From: CBDAUN01 sp965214615
GTDB taxonomy: Bacteria; Pseudomonadota; Gammaproteobacteria; Arenicellales; JAJDZL01
DNA length: 64,000 nt
Assembly (NCBI GenBank): GCA_965214615.1
Contig: OZ243952.1
Span: 1,302,001 to 1,366,000, forward strand
Reading direction: 5' to 3'
Shown here: piece after piece, positions 54,846-63,554 of the stretch
Numbering within the stretch: position 1 is the stretch's first letter
How the letters are laid out: each line of letters begins with the position of its first letter
Position numbers and translations under genes: made by a program
The notes under the pieces: model-generated
Told to the model about the DNA's origin: nothing
The model's input: only the letters and a program-made list of their open reading frames with translations
The model's database searches: none

Positions 54846-57572
54846 ATGAAGATCAGATCCTTGGAATTGAATCAGTTCAAGATGTTCGACAAGCCCGAGT
54901 ATCTTGGAGACATTCAAGATGGATTGAACGTGGTGATCGGGCCGAATGAAATGGGCAAGTCAACTTTGCTTTGCGCTCTGCGCGCTGTGCTGTTTGAAAG
55001 GCATGGCTCGAAGGCGCAGGCGATCAGGGAGTTTGCCAACGCCCTCAATCAGGCGGCGCCCGTAGTCGCGCTGACCTTTGAAATGGATGACGGAAAATAC
55101 AGGATAAAGAAACGTTTCCTCAAAAAGCCTCAGGCGGAACTTCAATGTCCAGATGGTCGCCGCCTGGAAGGTGATGTCGCCGAAGACGAACTGCGCTCCA
55201 TCCTAGGATTCAGCACTTCAGGTCAAGGGGGCGCGAATCCCGAAACACTTGGCTTGTGGAGCATTCTCTGGGTTCAGCAAGGCGAATCGTTTGGCGGCTT
55301 TACAATGCCCCGCAGCGCCCAGTCAACCTTGCAGGATGCATTGGAAGGGCAGGTTGGCGATGTGCTGGGCGGAGCGGGCGCCCAGAAATTGCCGGAAATT
55401 TTTAAATCGCAACTTTCGAAGCTTATCACGGACAAGACTCAGGCGCCGAAGGGCGACTACAAGGATGCTTTGAGCCGGCGTGACGCACTGAACGGGGAAC
55501 TCGAAACCCTGCGCCACAATGAGGCCGAGTTGAACGAATTTCTCGAATCGCTCGAGTCGTATCAGAACGAGGTTCGGGAATTGCAATTCGAAGCGGCGCA
55601 AAAGGCTGAAAGCGAGGAAGTTGATCAAGTCCGGGAGACTTTGAACAAGGCGCGTGATCTTAAAGCCAGTCTGGAAGCGGCTGAAACGCAGGACAAGGTG
55701 CTCGAACTTGAGCTGAGCAGTGCCGAGCAACGGTTCAATGAGTTCGTGAAGCTGTCCCGCGACATTGCTGAATCGCAGGATCGCGTCAAGGATCTGGATG
55801 AACATTTGCTTCAGGTTCAAGATCGCGCGAAGGAACTGGCAGAAAAACTGAACGAACGCAGGCAAGCCCTTAAGGAAGCGCAGCAGGCGGCTGAATCGGC
55901 GGCAAAATTTGAATCCAGGCAGCAGGAAATTGTCGTATTGGCGCACAGAGGTACAGAAGTCAAAACGTGCCGGGAGCGGCTGCTCAAGGCGCGAGCAGCC
56001 CAGAATGAATTGAAACGGCTTGAGCAGCAGCTCGATGCGATTCCTGTGACCGAATCGGCGATTCAGCTAATTCGCAAATTGGACAGACGCCTCAGTGATG
56101 CGGCAGGCAGTTTGCGCGCAGCAGCAACCGCTTTGACGTTTGAAACGATGTTCCGCGACGAGCCGAGCCGCCTGGAAGGCGTTACGCTCAACGACGAACC
56201 GGTGCAGCCCGGCAATCTTGAATTCTCACTGGTAGAGAATACTTCGATTCGAATTCCCGAACGCGGCGTGATTTGGGTTCGTCCGCGAATTCAAGGCGGA
56301 GATGACCTTAAATTGCAGCACGAACAGGCCAAGGAGGATTTGGCAGCGAAACTTCGGCAGATTGAGGCTGCGAGCATCGAAGAAGCCGAAAGTCAATGGA
56401 CCAGGCGTCAGGAGTTCGAGTCGCAGAAAAAAACGGAGAATGACAGAATTGAATTGTTTACCCCGGCCACAGACCGTCATGCCAGCGGAGTTGCGGCGTT
56501 GAGCGAGTATGTCGATGGTTTGTGCGCGGAAAGGGATCGCAAAGCGAAATTCCTCAATTTAACACAAGTTCCTGAACCGGATGACGCGCAGGCGGAACTG
56601 GGCAGACTGGGTGAAAAGAAAGAACAGCTGGCACTGAAGGCGAAAATAATACGGACAGAATATGAACAGGTTGATTCTGCGTGGAATTCGGCGGACGCAG
56701 AAGTACGCATTGCGCAGGCAAATCTTCAAAATGAGACTCGCCGGCTTGGACAGTTGAAACAGCAGCGCACCGTCAGCCAGTCCGATCGTTCCGAGGAGCC
56801 ATTGCGCAAAGGCGTGCAAGCAGCGGAGCAGGCGAGAGACGCCAATCGACATCAGATCGCAACCATGCAAGGCAAGCTGAATGAATTCAATGTGCCGCTT
56901 CTGGAGGAAAGGATCAGGCGCCTAGAATCAACGAGGGCAAATCGGGGCCATCGAATTGAGATGCTCAACAGCGAAATTGCAAAATTAAAGGGCAAACTCG
57001 AAGTTCTGGAGAGCAAAGGGCTGTCCGAGGCGGTTCGGACCGCTGAGCATGAGTTGAATTTTTGCATCGCCGAGTGCACAAGATATGAACACGAAGTGAA
57101 TGTCCTAAGGCTGCTTGTGGATACATTTGCGCAATCCGAGCGGCAGGCGAAAGAGCAATATCTGGCTCCGGTTCTGAATAAGGTCAACCCGTATCTGCGG
57201 CACCTGATTCGTGATGCGGATGCGGAAATCCGAATTGACGAAAATTTCTCAATCAGCACGATTCAGCGCAGCGACGTTCCAGAACAATTCAGTCATCTGA
57301 GCCAAGGCACGCAGGAGCAGATTGCAATTCTGGTTCGCATCGGATTTGCGGAGCTGCTGGCAGAGCAGGGTTATCCTTCAACGGTCATACTGGATGATGC
57401 CCTCGTCTATTCCGATGACGACCGGATCAAGCTGATGTTCGATATTCTCTCAAAGGCCGCCAAATCAGTTCAGATTATCGTGCTCAGCTGCCGCAAGCGC
57501 CTGTTTCAGGATCTGGGCGCTCATCACCTGACCCTGCGGCGCACCGAAGATTCCGACTTGCAGTCCGCCTAG
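54846..57572 (+). CDS. SbcC/YhaN-like SMC-family ATPase
   Basis: The 908-residue protein starts at ATG 54846. Walker A VVIGPNEMGKSTLL is at the N-terminus and the ABC signature LSQGTQEQIAILVRIG plus Walker B TVILDDALVYSDDDR are at the C-terminus. Two long coiled-coil arms lie between, interrupted around residues 440-500 by a beta-rich insert (FRDEPSRLEGVTL, IRIPERGVIWVRP). No CxxC zinc hook is present at the apex, unlike Rad50/SbcC; the layout matches YhaN. The segment SFGGFTMPRSAQSTLQDAL is typical of this group. It probably works with the upstream phosphoesterase. Confidence 0.88.
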   Translation: MKIRSLELNQFKMFDKPEYLGDIQDGLNVVIGPNEMGKSTLLCALRAVLFERHGSKAQAIREFANALNQAAPVVALTFEMDDGKYRIKKRFLKKPQAELQCPDGRRLEGDVAEDELRSILGFSTSGQGGANPETLGLWSILWVQQGESFGGFTMPRSAQSTLQDALEGQVGDVLGGAGAQKLPEIFKSQLSKLITDKTQAPKGDYKDALSRRDALNGELETLRHNEAELNEFLESLESYQNEVRELQFEAAQKAESEEVDQVRETLNKARDLKASLEAAETQDKVLELELSSAEQRFNEFVKLSRDIAESQDRVKDLDEHLLQVQDRAKELAEKLNERRQALKEAQQAAESAAKFESRQQEIVVLAHRGTEVKTCRERLLKARAAQNELKRLEQQLDAIPVTESAIQLIRKLDRRLSDAAGSLRAAATALTFETMFRDEPSRLEGVTLNDEPVQPGNLEFSLVENTSIRIPERGVIWVRPRIQGGDDLKLQHEQAKEDLAAKLRQIEAASIEEAESQWTRRQEFESQKKTENDRIELFTPATDRHASGVAALSEYVDGLCAERDRKAKFLNLTQVPEPDDAQAELGRLGEKKEQLALKAKIIRTEYEQVDSAWNSADAEVRIAQANLQNETRRLGQLKQQRTVSQSDRSEEPLRKGVQAAEQARDANRHQIATMQGKLNEFNVPLLEERIRRLESTRANRGHRIEMLNSEIAKLKGKLEVLESKGLSEAVRTAEHELNFCIAECTRYEHEVNVLRLLVDTFAQSERQAKEQYLAPVLNKVNPYLRHLIRDADAEIRIDENFSISTIQRSDVPEQFSHLSQGTQEQIAILVRIGFAELLAEQGYPSTVILDDALVYSDDDRIKLMFDILSKAAKSVQIIVLSCRKRLFQDLGAHHLTLRRTEDSDLQSA

Positions 57573-57672
57573 CGCCTCCTTTGCGCATTAGGGACAGTGC
57601 GCGCTGTCCGCATTTCTACAGCGAGTCAAGGGTATGCCGTTAGGGAATGCAATTTTACGCTGACGGCGAATA

Positions 57673-57678
57673 TATAAT
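57673..57678 (+). promoter_or_regulatory. -10 box of the M24/MttB gene run
   Basis: A TATAAT hexamer occurs 50 bases before the M24 hydrolase ATG. No -35 match at normal spacing, so the promoter may need an activator. Confidence 0.35.
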
Positions 57679-57728
57679 TCATTGGCAGTACTACCACAAT
57701 TCGCCCAGCCTCTTTCAGATACCATCGA

Positions 57729-58883
57729 ATGGCACTGCACTTTTCCGAAACCGAAATGCAACGACGCGTGTCGTCCGCGCTTGAGCAGATGGCCGCACGG
57801 AGTCTGGATGGCTTGCTGATGTTCCGTCAGGAGAGCATGTACTACCTCACCGGCTACGACACCTTCGGATACTGCTTTTTTCAATGCCTTTATCTGGATT
57901 CCAGTGGCACGATGGCTCTTTTGACCCGTGCGCCGGATGTCAGACAGGCTCAGATTACATCGACGATTAGGGACATTCGGGTCTGGACCGACCGGCAAGG
58001 CCACGACCCGGCGAGCGAATTGATCGCCATGCTTGATGATTTCGATTCCGCTGGAAAGAGGATCGGAGTGGAATTGAACGCCTACGGGCTCACCGCTGGC
58101 GTTTGGAAGCAAATCGAGTCAAACCTGACCGCCTTTTGTTCAATCGAGGATGTTTCTGAATTGATCAATTCCTTAAGGGTGGTCAAGTCCGACGAGGAAA
58201 TCGAGTTTGCAGTCAGAGCGGCGCAGTTGGCCGATGACGCCTTGGATGAGGCGAAACGACTTGCACGGCCGGGAGCGTTCGAAGGGGACATACTAGCTGC
58301 GATGCATTCAGCGGTCTACCGCGGCGGAGGCGATGACCCGGCAAACGAATTCATTATCGGATCCGGCGAGAATGCGCTGCTGTGCCGCTATCACACCGGC
58401 CGCAGACGCTTGTCCGCCAAAGATCAACTGACTTTGGAGTTTGCAGGGGTTTACAGGCACTACCACTGCTGTATTATGCGCACGATAATTCTCGGAGACC
58501 CGGACCCGCGTCAGTTGCGCATGCATCAGGCGTGCACAGAGGCGTTGCAGTTGTGCGAAGAAACGCTCAGGCCCGGTGCCCAGGTGGGGGCGGTCTTTGA
58601 CGCACATGCGCGCGTGATGGACGATTTCGGATACAGGAGCAGCCGCATGAATGCCTGTGGCTACAGTCTGGGAACAACCTTTGCCCCGACGTGGATGGAT
58701 TGGCCGATGTTCTATGCTGGAAATTCAGTGATCATTGAACCGAATATGATCTATTTCCTGCATATGATTCTATTTGATTCAGATGCTCAATTGGCAATGA
58801 CACTCGGACATACGGTGCAAGTAACCGATAATGGCCTGCGCAGGCTAAGCAGGCACGATACCGATTTGATTGTTGTTGATTGA
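57729..58883 (+). CDS. M24-family (creatinase/aminopeptidase P fold) hydrolase lacking metal ligands
   Basis: The 384-residue protein has the creatinase N-terminal domain (SLDGLLMFRQESMYYLTGYD) and the pita-bread C-terminal domain. The five M24 metal ligands are replaced: E237 and C248 stand at the two Asp positions (LEFAGVYRHYHCCIMRT), Y312 in CGYSLG stands for the His, and the two Glu motifs read FLHM and LGHTVQV. This is the pattern of metal-independent members such as creatinase. It would cleave a C-N bond of a small amine or amide; the substrate is not known. The adjacent MttB-family gene suggests a methylated nitrogen compound. Confidence 0.85.
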   Translation: MALHFSETEMQRRVSSALEQMAARSLDGLLMFRQESMYYLTGYDTFGYCFFQCLYLDSSGTMALLTRAPDVRQAQITSTIRDIRVWTDRQGHDPASELIAMLDDFDSAGKRIGVELNAYGLTAGVWKQIESNLTAFCSIEDVSELINSLRVVKSDEEIEFAVRAAQLADDALDEAKRLARPGAFEGDILAAMHSAVYRGGGDDPANEFIIGSGENALLCRYHTGRRRLSAKDQLTLEFAGVYRHYHCCIMRTIILGDPDPRQLRMHQACTEALQLCEETLRPGAQVGAVFDAHARVMDDFGYRSSRMNACGYSLGTTFAPTWMDWPMFYAGNSVIIEPNMIYFLHMILFDSDAQLAMTLGHTVQVTDNGLRRLSRHDTDLIVVD

Positions 58884-58966
58884 CAGGTGCCCAGGGAGTT
58901 GCATGTTGCCTGCCAACGTCAGGATGCACCGCATTTTACCGTTGCTACATTTGGTGGAATAAAATA

Positions 58967-60520
58967 ATGGCTGATTCGAGACGACTGGGAGGAAGAGCTG
59001 CGCGAAGAGCGATTCGTGCAGCGCCGCTTGCCGAGGAAGACAAGGCAGTACGCCCCGGCATGCGAGGCGGCCGTTTTGCGCCACTGACAGAGCATCAGGT
59101 GCAGCGTGTTCACACAGCGGTCATGGATGTTCTGGAAAATATTGGCCTGTCCCAGGCGATTCCGTCGTGCATCGAACTGGTGACCGCGGCGGGCGGAAAG
59201 TTCACGGATGAAGGACGTCTGACATTCCCGCGCTCTCTGGTTGAAGATACTATCGCGAGCGCAGCCCGAGACATTGTGCTATACGGCCGAGATCCGAAGC
59301 ATGACATGGAACTGAGCGGCACTCAAGTCTATTTCGGTACCGCTGGCGCAGCGGTTCATGTCGTAGATACCGATACCCGGGTCTATAGGGAATCGACCTT
59401 GGCGGATCTGTACGACATCGCCCGTCTGGTCGATACTCTTGAGCATATTCATTTCTTTCAGCGCCCAATTGTCACCCGGGACATGGAGATTCCGTACGAA
59501 CTCGATTTGAATACCACCTACGCGTGCATTGCAGGAACCTCGAAGCATGTCGGAGCAAGCTGGGTTCTTCCGGAGCACCTCGATCGCACATTGGAAATGC
59601 TGCATGTCGTTGCCGGGGGCGAGGACAAGTGGCGCGAACGGCCGTTTGTAAGTTGCTCTTCGTGTTTCGTCGTGCCGCCCTTGCGCTTTGCCGAAGATGC
59701 CTGCGACGTGCTCGAAACAACCGTCAGAGGCGGTATGCCCATATTGCTCCTCGCTGCCGGGCAAGCCGGTGCGACGAGTCCGGCATCGCTTGCCGGATCG
59801 GTCGTTCAGGAGGTGGCGGAAACGCTTGCCGGGCTGGTATACGTCAATCTGATCAAAAAGGGGCATCCTGCGATTCTGGGAATCTGGCCCTTCGTTTCCG
59901 ATTTGCGAACCGGCGCCATGAGCGGTGGCAGCGGAGAACAGGCCATACTGATGGCAGCGTGCGGGCAGATGGGGCGATTTTACGATTTGCCAACCGGAAT
60001 TGCGGCCGGAATGGCGGATTCGAAGCTTCCGGATGCCCAGTCAGGCTTTGAAAAAGGCTATACCACTTCGCTTGCTGGGCACAGCGGCGCAAATCTTGTC
60101 TACGAATCTGCAGGTATGCAGGCGAGTCTTCTCGGTGTCAGCATTGAAGGATTCGTCATCGACAACGACATGCTTGGCGCGGTCAATCGGACGGTTCGAG
60201 GAATCGAGATCAGCGACGAAACCGTCTCTATCGAAGTGATGCGGGATGTTTGCGTGGATGGACCGAAACACTATCTGGGCCATGATCAGACCATGGATTT
60301 GATGCAAAAGGACTACGTCTATCCGGAAGTGGGCGACCGGTCCAGCCCGAAGGAATGGGCTGAGCAAGGGTCGACCAATGTCGTCGAGCGCGCAAAGCAG
60401 CGCGCTGCCGAAGTTCTTTCGACGCATTATCCGCGATACATCGATGACGCGGCCGACGCTATCGTCCGCGATCGTTTTCCAATACGCCTTGGCCGAGACC
60501 GCATGTCAGCCTCGAATTGA
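58967..60520 (+). CDS. MttB-family (trimethylamine methyltransferase-like) protein, non-pyrrolysine
   Basis: The 517-residue product is a COG5598 TIM-barrel methyltransferase. Characteristic parts are GGRFAPLTEHQVQRVHTAVM, RDPKHDMELSG, VYFGTAGAAVHVVD and AGAFTSG-like PIMLLAAGQAGATSP stretches (here PILLLAAGQAGATSPASL), and VYESAGMQASLLGVSIEGF. No in-frame TAG occurs, so pyrrolysine is not used and the protein belongs to the non-Pyl branch, where one member demethylates glycine betaine. ATG 58967 is chosen over the frame opening at 58880. Its usual partner, a corrinoid protein, is not encoded in this window. Confidence 0.9.
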   Translation: MADSRRLGGRAARRAIRAAPLAEEDKAVRPGMRGGRFAPLTEHQVQRVHTAVMDVLENIGLSQAIPSCIELVTAAGGKFTDEGRLTFPRSLVEDTIASAARDIVLYGRDPKHDMELSGTQVYFGTAGAAVHVVDTDTRVYRESTLADLYDIARLVDTLEHIHFFQRPIVTRDMEIPYELDLNTTYACIAGTSKHVGASWVLPEHLDRTLEMLHVVAGGEDKWRERPFVSCSSCFVVPPLRFAEDACDVLETTVRGGMPILLLAAGQAGATSPASLAGSVVQEVAETLAGLVYVNLIKKGHPAILGIWPFVSDLRTGAMSGGSGEQAILMAACGQMGRFYDLPTGIAAGMADSKLPDAQSGFEKGYTTSLAGHSGANLVYESAGMQASLLGVSIEGFVIDNDMLGAVNRTVRGIEISDETVSIEVMRDVCVDGPKHYLGHDQTMDLMQKDYVYPEVGDRSSPKEWAEQGSTNVVERAKQRAAEVLSTHYPRYIDDAADAIVRDRFPIRLGRDRMSASN

Positions 60521-60603
60521 TCCTTGCCGGCTAAAGGTCTTACCCGAGTTGCCGTACAATCAACCCAAATTTTCAATATAAATCTCCCGGACAAACATAA
60601 GCG

Positions 60604-61491
60604 ATGAATCAAGACGTAGTGATTACCTGTGCCGTTACCGGTTCAGGCGAAACTCAGGATAAGCACCCAAATCTTCCGATAACGCCAAAGCAGATAGCCG
60701 ACGCGTGCGTCGAAGCGGCGAATGCCGGCGCAGCGATCGTTCACATACATGTGCGAAATACGCAGACCGGCGCCGGCGCCCGCGATCATGAACTGTTCAA
60801 TGAGGTTGTAGACCGGGTCCGAGGCTCAGGTGTCGACGTGGTGATCAATCTGACCACCGGCATGGGCGGGGACTACGTGGTGGGCGACGATGACCCGATC
60901 CGCCCGGGGCCGGGCACCGATTTTGTCGGGCCGCAGGAGCGTGTGTCTCATATCGATGCGCTGCTGCCGGAAATTTGCTCTCTGGATTGCGGCACGATGA
61001 ACTTCGGCGAAGGGAGCATGCTGATGGTGAACACCACGGATCATCTGCGAATTGCCGCTGCGCACATCAAGAGCAAGGGTGTGAAGCCCGAACTGGAAGT
61101 GTTTGATACGGGACACGTCTGGTTTGCCAATCAACTGGTGAAAGAGGGCCTAGTCGACGAACCGGCACTTTATCAAATCTGTCTTGGAATTCCCTATGGC
61201 GCTCCCGCCACTACCCAGGCAATGCAAACCATGGTCGATATGCTGCCTGCCGGGGCGAATTGGACCGCGTTCGGCATCAGCCGGAATCAAATGCCGATGG
61301 TGGCGCAAAGCGTACTTCTAGGCGGAAATGTTCGCGTAGGACTCGAAGACAACCTGTACCTTGAACGCGGCGTTTTTGCCAGCAACGGACAGCTTGTAGA
61401 AAAGGCGGTAGGCATCGTTGAATCTCTCGGAGCCCGGGTGGTAGGTCCTGAAGATGCGCGCGAGAAGTTCAAGCTGTCGAAACTCAAGTAG
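60604..61491 (+). CDS. Beta-keto acid cleavage enzyme (BKACE/Kce family, DUF849)
   Basis: The 295-residue protein has the BKACE TIM barrel. The zinc ligands are visible in AAIVHIHVRN (two His) and in the C-terminal GLEDNLYLERG glutamate; LTTGMGGDYVVGDDDP and SLDCGTMNFGE are also typical. BKACE members condense a beta-keto acid with acetyl-CoA and release acetoacetate. One known substrate is dehydrocarnitine, giving betainyl-CoA. The location after an M24 hydrolase and an MttB-family gene makes a quaternary-amine substrate plausible, but the assignment is inference. Confidence 0.92.
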   Translation: MNQDVVITCAVTGSGETQDKHPNLPITPKQIADACVEAANAGAAIVHIHVRNTQTGAGARDHELFNEVVDRVRGSGVDVVINLTTGMGGDYVVGDDDPIRPGPGTDFVGPQERVSHIDALLPEICSLDCGTMNFGEGSMLMVNTTDHLRIAAAHIKSKGVKPELEVFDTGHVWFANQLVKEGLVDEPALYQICLGIPYGAPATTQAMQTMVDMLPAGANWTAFGISRNQMPMVAQSVLLGGNVRVGLEDNLYLERGVFASNGQLVEKAVGIVESLGARVVGPEDAREKFKLSKLK

Positions 61492-61583
61492 ATGCAGCGC
61501 ATGAGCGGGCCTGGATCGGCACTGTGATCGGGCGACCGCGAATTTGTGCATGGTTTTGCGCCGGCGTTTTCGAATAGCGACTG

Positions 61584-62591
61584 ATGTTCAGCGTCCATAT
61601 CCACCAGGCGTCCCGAGCGATTTCCGTTGAAATCGGCACAACGATTCTTCAGGCTGCGCTGGATGAAGGGATCGATTATCCGCACGGCTGCCAATCTGGA
61701 AACTGCGGGGCCTGCAAGTCCTGGCTGCTTGCCGGAGATGTCGAGTTGTCTGCGTATTCGGAGTTTGCCCTTACAGCGGCCGAACGCGAGGAAAATCTCA
61801 TCCTCGCATGCCGCGCGGTGCCTTGGTCGGATTGCGAGATTTCCTGGTGCGATGCCGACAGTGCGGCCATGCATCCGGTACGTTCAATCCGTTGCAGGGT
61901 CGAACAGATCGAATTGCTCACTCCGGACATCGTCAGCATCAAGATGTCCATGTTGTTCGCAGACCGGCTGGAGTTTTCCCCGGGGCAATTTGTCGCAGTG
62001 ACATTTCAAGGCATGCCGACTCGGGAATATTCGATAGCGAGCCGCGCGCAAGACAATTTTCTCGAATTCTACGTACGCAAGATCGACGGAGGAGCTGTGA
62101 GCCCGTTCATTGCCGAGCACCTGCGGCCGGGCGAACTTGCCACGGTCGAGGGTCCTTTCGGCACCATGTATTTTCGCAATGACTGCGAGGGGCCGGTGCT
62201 GGCGCTTGCAGGCGGTTCAGGATTGTCTGCGATTCAGCCCATAGTGATCGAGGCGCTGAATCGTGATCCGAATCGACAAGTCTGCCTGTATCATGGCGTT
62301 AGGGATGAAGTGGATATTTACAGAAACGAATTTTTCAATGATCTGCAGATGCAGCATGACAACTTCGACTACCAGCCGGTTCTGTCTAATCCGAGCCGAC
62401 CTGTTGAACAGCATGTCGGAATGCTGGCTGACGTGCTGGACTCGCATCTTGAATTCGCTGACAATGTTGTCGCATATATTGCCGGCCCCCTGCCGATGGT
62501 GAACAGTTGTGCGCAAGTTTTACGACGAAACGGAGTGCCTGGCGACCGGTTGTTTGCCGATCCGTTTTTTACACAGGCCGATAGGGCTTGA
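61584..62591 (+). CDS. 2Fe-2S ferredoxin/FAD-NAD oxidoreductase (oxygenase reductase type)
   Basis: The 335-residue protein has an N-terminal plant-type 2Fe-2S domain with C36, C41, C44 and C76. An FNR-like module follows, with FAD motif REYSIAS, GPFGTMYF, and NAD motif ALAGGSGLSAIQPI and YIAGPLPMVNSC. This layout is found in reductases that feed electrons to oxygenases. It is followed after three bases by the SDR and then by a PaaA/PaaC-like gene, so the diiron protein is the probable electron acceptor. Confidence 0.92.
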   Translation: MFSVHIHQASRAISVEIGTTILQAALDEGIDYPHGCQSGNCGACKSWLLAGDVELSAYSEFALTAAEREENLILACRAVPWSDCEISWCDADSAAMHPVRSIRCRVEQIELLTPDIVSIKMSMLFADRLEFSPGQFVAVTFQGMPTREYSIASRAQDNFLEFYVRKIDGGAVSPFIAEHLRPGELATVEGPFGTMYFRNDCEGPVLALAGGSGLSAIQPIVIEALNRDPNRQVCLYHGVRDEVDIYRNEFFNDLQMQHDNFDYQPVLSNPSRPVEQHVGMLADVLDSHLEFADNVVAYIAGPLPMVNSCAQVLRRNGVPGDRLFADPFFTQADRA

Positions 62592-62594
62592 ATA

Positions 62595-63548
62595 ATGCAG
62601 ACGATGGAATCGGACAATCTGAAGCGGCGCGTTGCGCTCGTCACGGGCGGGGGCAGGGGAATCGGATTTGCCATTGCCCGAGACTTGGCCGAACGCGGCG
62701 CCCATGTCGTCATTGCCGATAGCGGCGGGGAGATAGGCGGCGCGAACGCAGACCCGGCGGTCGCCGAGGAGGCGGCGCATGCGCTTGGGAATTCGGCGAT
62801 TGCGTTCCCGCACGACATTGCAACGCCAAATTCTGCGTCAAATGCGGTGAAAGCGGCACTGGAGAGATGGGGGCGCCTGGATCTAGTCATAAATTGTGCG
62901 GCGATATTGCGGGATCACTTCATCTTCAAGGCTCGGCCTGATGACTTTGACGAGGTTATCAGAGTGAATCTAGCCGCCGCCTACTACGTTCTCGCTGCCG
63001 CAGCTCCGGTCATGCGCGAACAGGCCAAGACGGCGCCGGAGGAAACGCCGTACAATTGGGGTCGGGTTGTGAACATCGTTTCTGCTGCCGCCTTCTACGG
63101 CAATTACGGACAGTCGGCCTATGCGAGCGCCAAGAGCGGCATGATGGGGCTGACCCGTGCAGTCGCACTTGACCTGGCGCGCGCCCGGATTTGTGTCAAC
63201 GCGGTCGCGCCCTTTGCATCGACGCGTGTGACGCAGTCCATTGTGCCGGCCAACGAAGCTCAAGCTCAATATATGCAGCGGGCGCTGAAGATCAGCCCGC
63301 ATACCGTTGCTACATTTGTCGCATGGCTGTGTTCGGATTTGGCCCGCCAGGTGTCGGGGCAATTGTTCGGAGTCAGGGGAAGGGAAGTCTTTTTGTTTTC
63401 GCAGCCTCGCCCTGTTCAAAGGTTTGAGGTCTCAGCCAATGCATGGGGTTTCGATGCGATAAGCAACGGTGTTTCACGTTACCTTGCAGACGGGTTTGCC
63501 AATTTAGAAACAGACCTTGAAGCGTTTAACACAGAACCGGCGGTTTGA
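62595..63548 (+). CDS. SDR-family dehydrogenase (17beta-HSD4-like)
   Basis: The 317-residue protein has NAD motif VTGGGRGIGFAIA and NCAAI, with the catalytic set in VNIVSAAAFYGNYGQSAYASAK (Ser, Tyr, Lys). The IVSAAAFYGNYGQ block is close to the peroxisomal multifunctional enzyme type 2 dehydrogenase domain, which oxidises (R)-3-hydroxyacyl-CoA. The C-terminal extension (about 70 residues) is larger than in classical SDRs and lacks a recognised domain. An ATG at codon 4 is an alternative start. Next gene starts immediately after its stop. Confidence 0.85.
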   Translation: MQTMESDNLKRRVALVTGGGRGIGFAIARDLAERGAHVVIADSGGEIGGANADPAVAEEAAHALGNSAIAFPHDIATPNSASNAVKAALERWGRLDLVINCAAILRDHFIFKARPDDFDEVIRVNLAAAYYVLAAAAPVMREQAKTAPEETPYNWGRVVNIVSAAAFYGNYGQSAYASAKSGMMGLTRAVALDLARARICVNAVAPFASTRVTQSIVPANEAQAQYMQRALKISPHTVATFVAWLCSDLARQVSGQLFGVRGREVFLFSQPRPVQRFEVSANAWGFDAISNGVSRYLADGFANLETDLEAFNTEPAV

Positions 63549-63554
63549 GTGAAG

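Noticed and set aside
58967..60520. Pyrrolysine-containing MttB
   Set aside because: No in-frame TAG and a full-length frame, so it belongs to the non-pyrrolysine branch.
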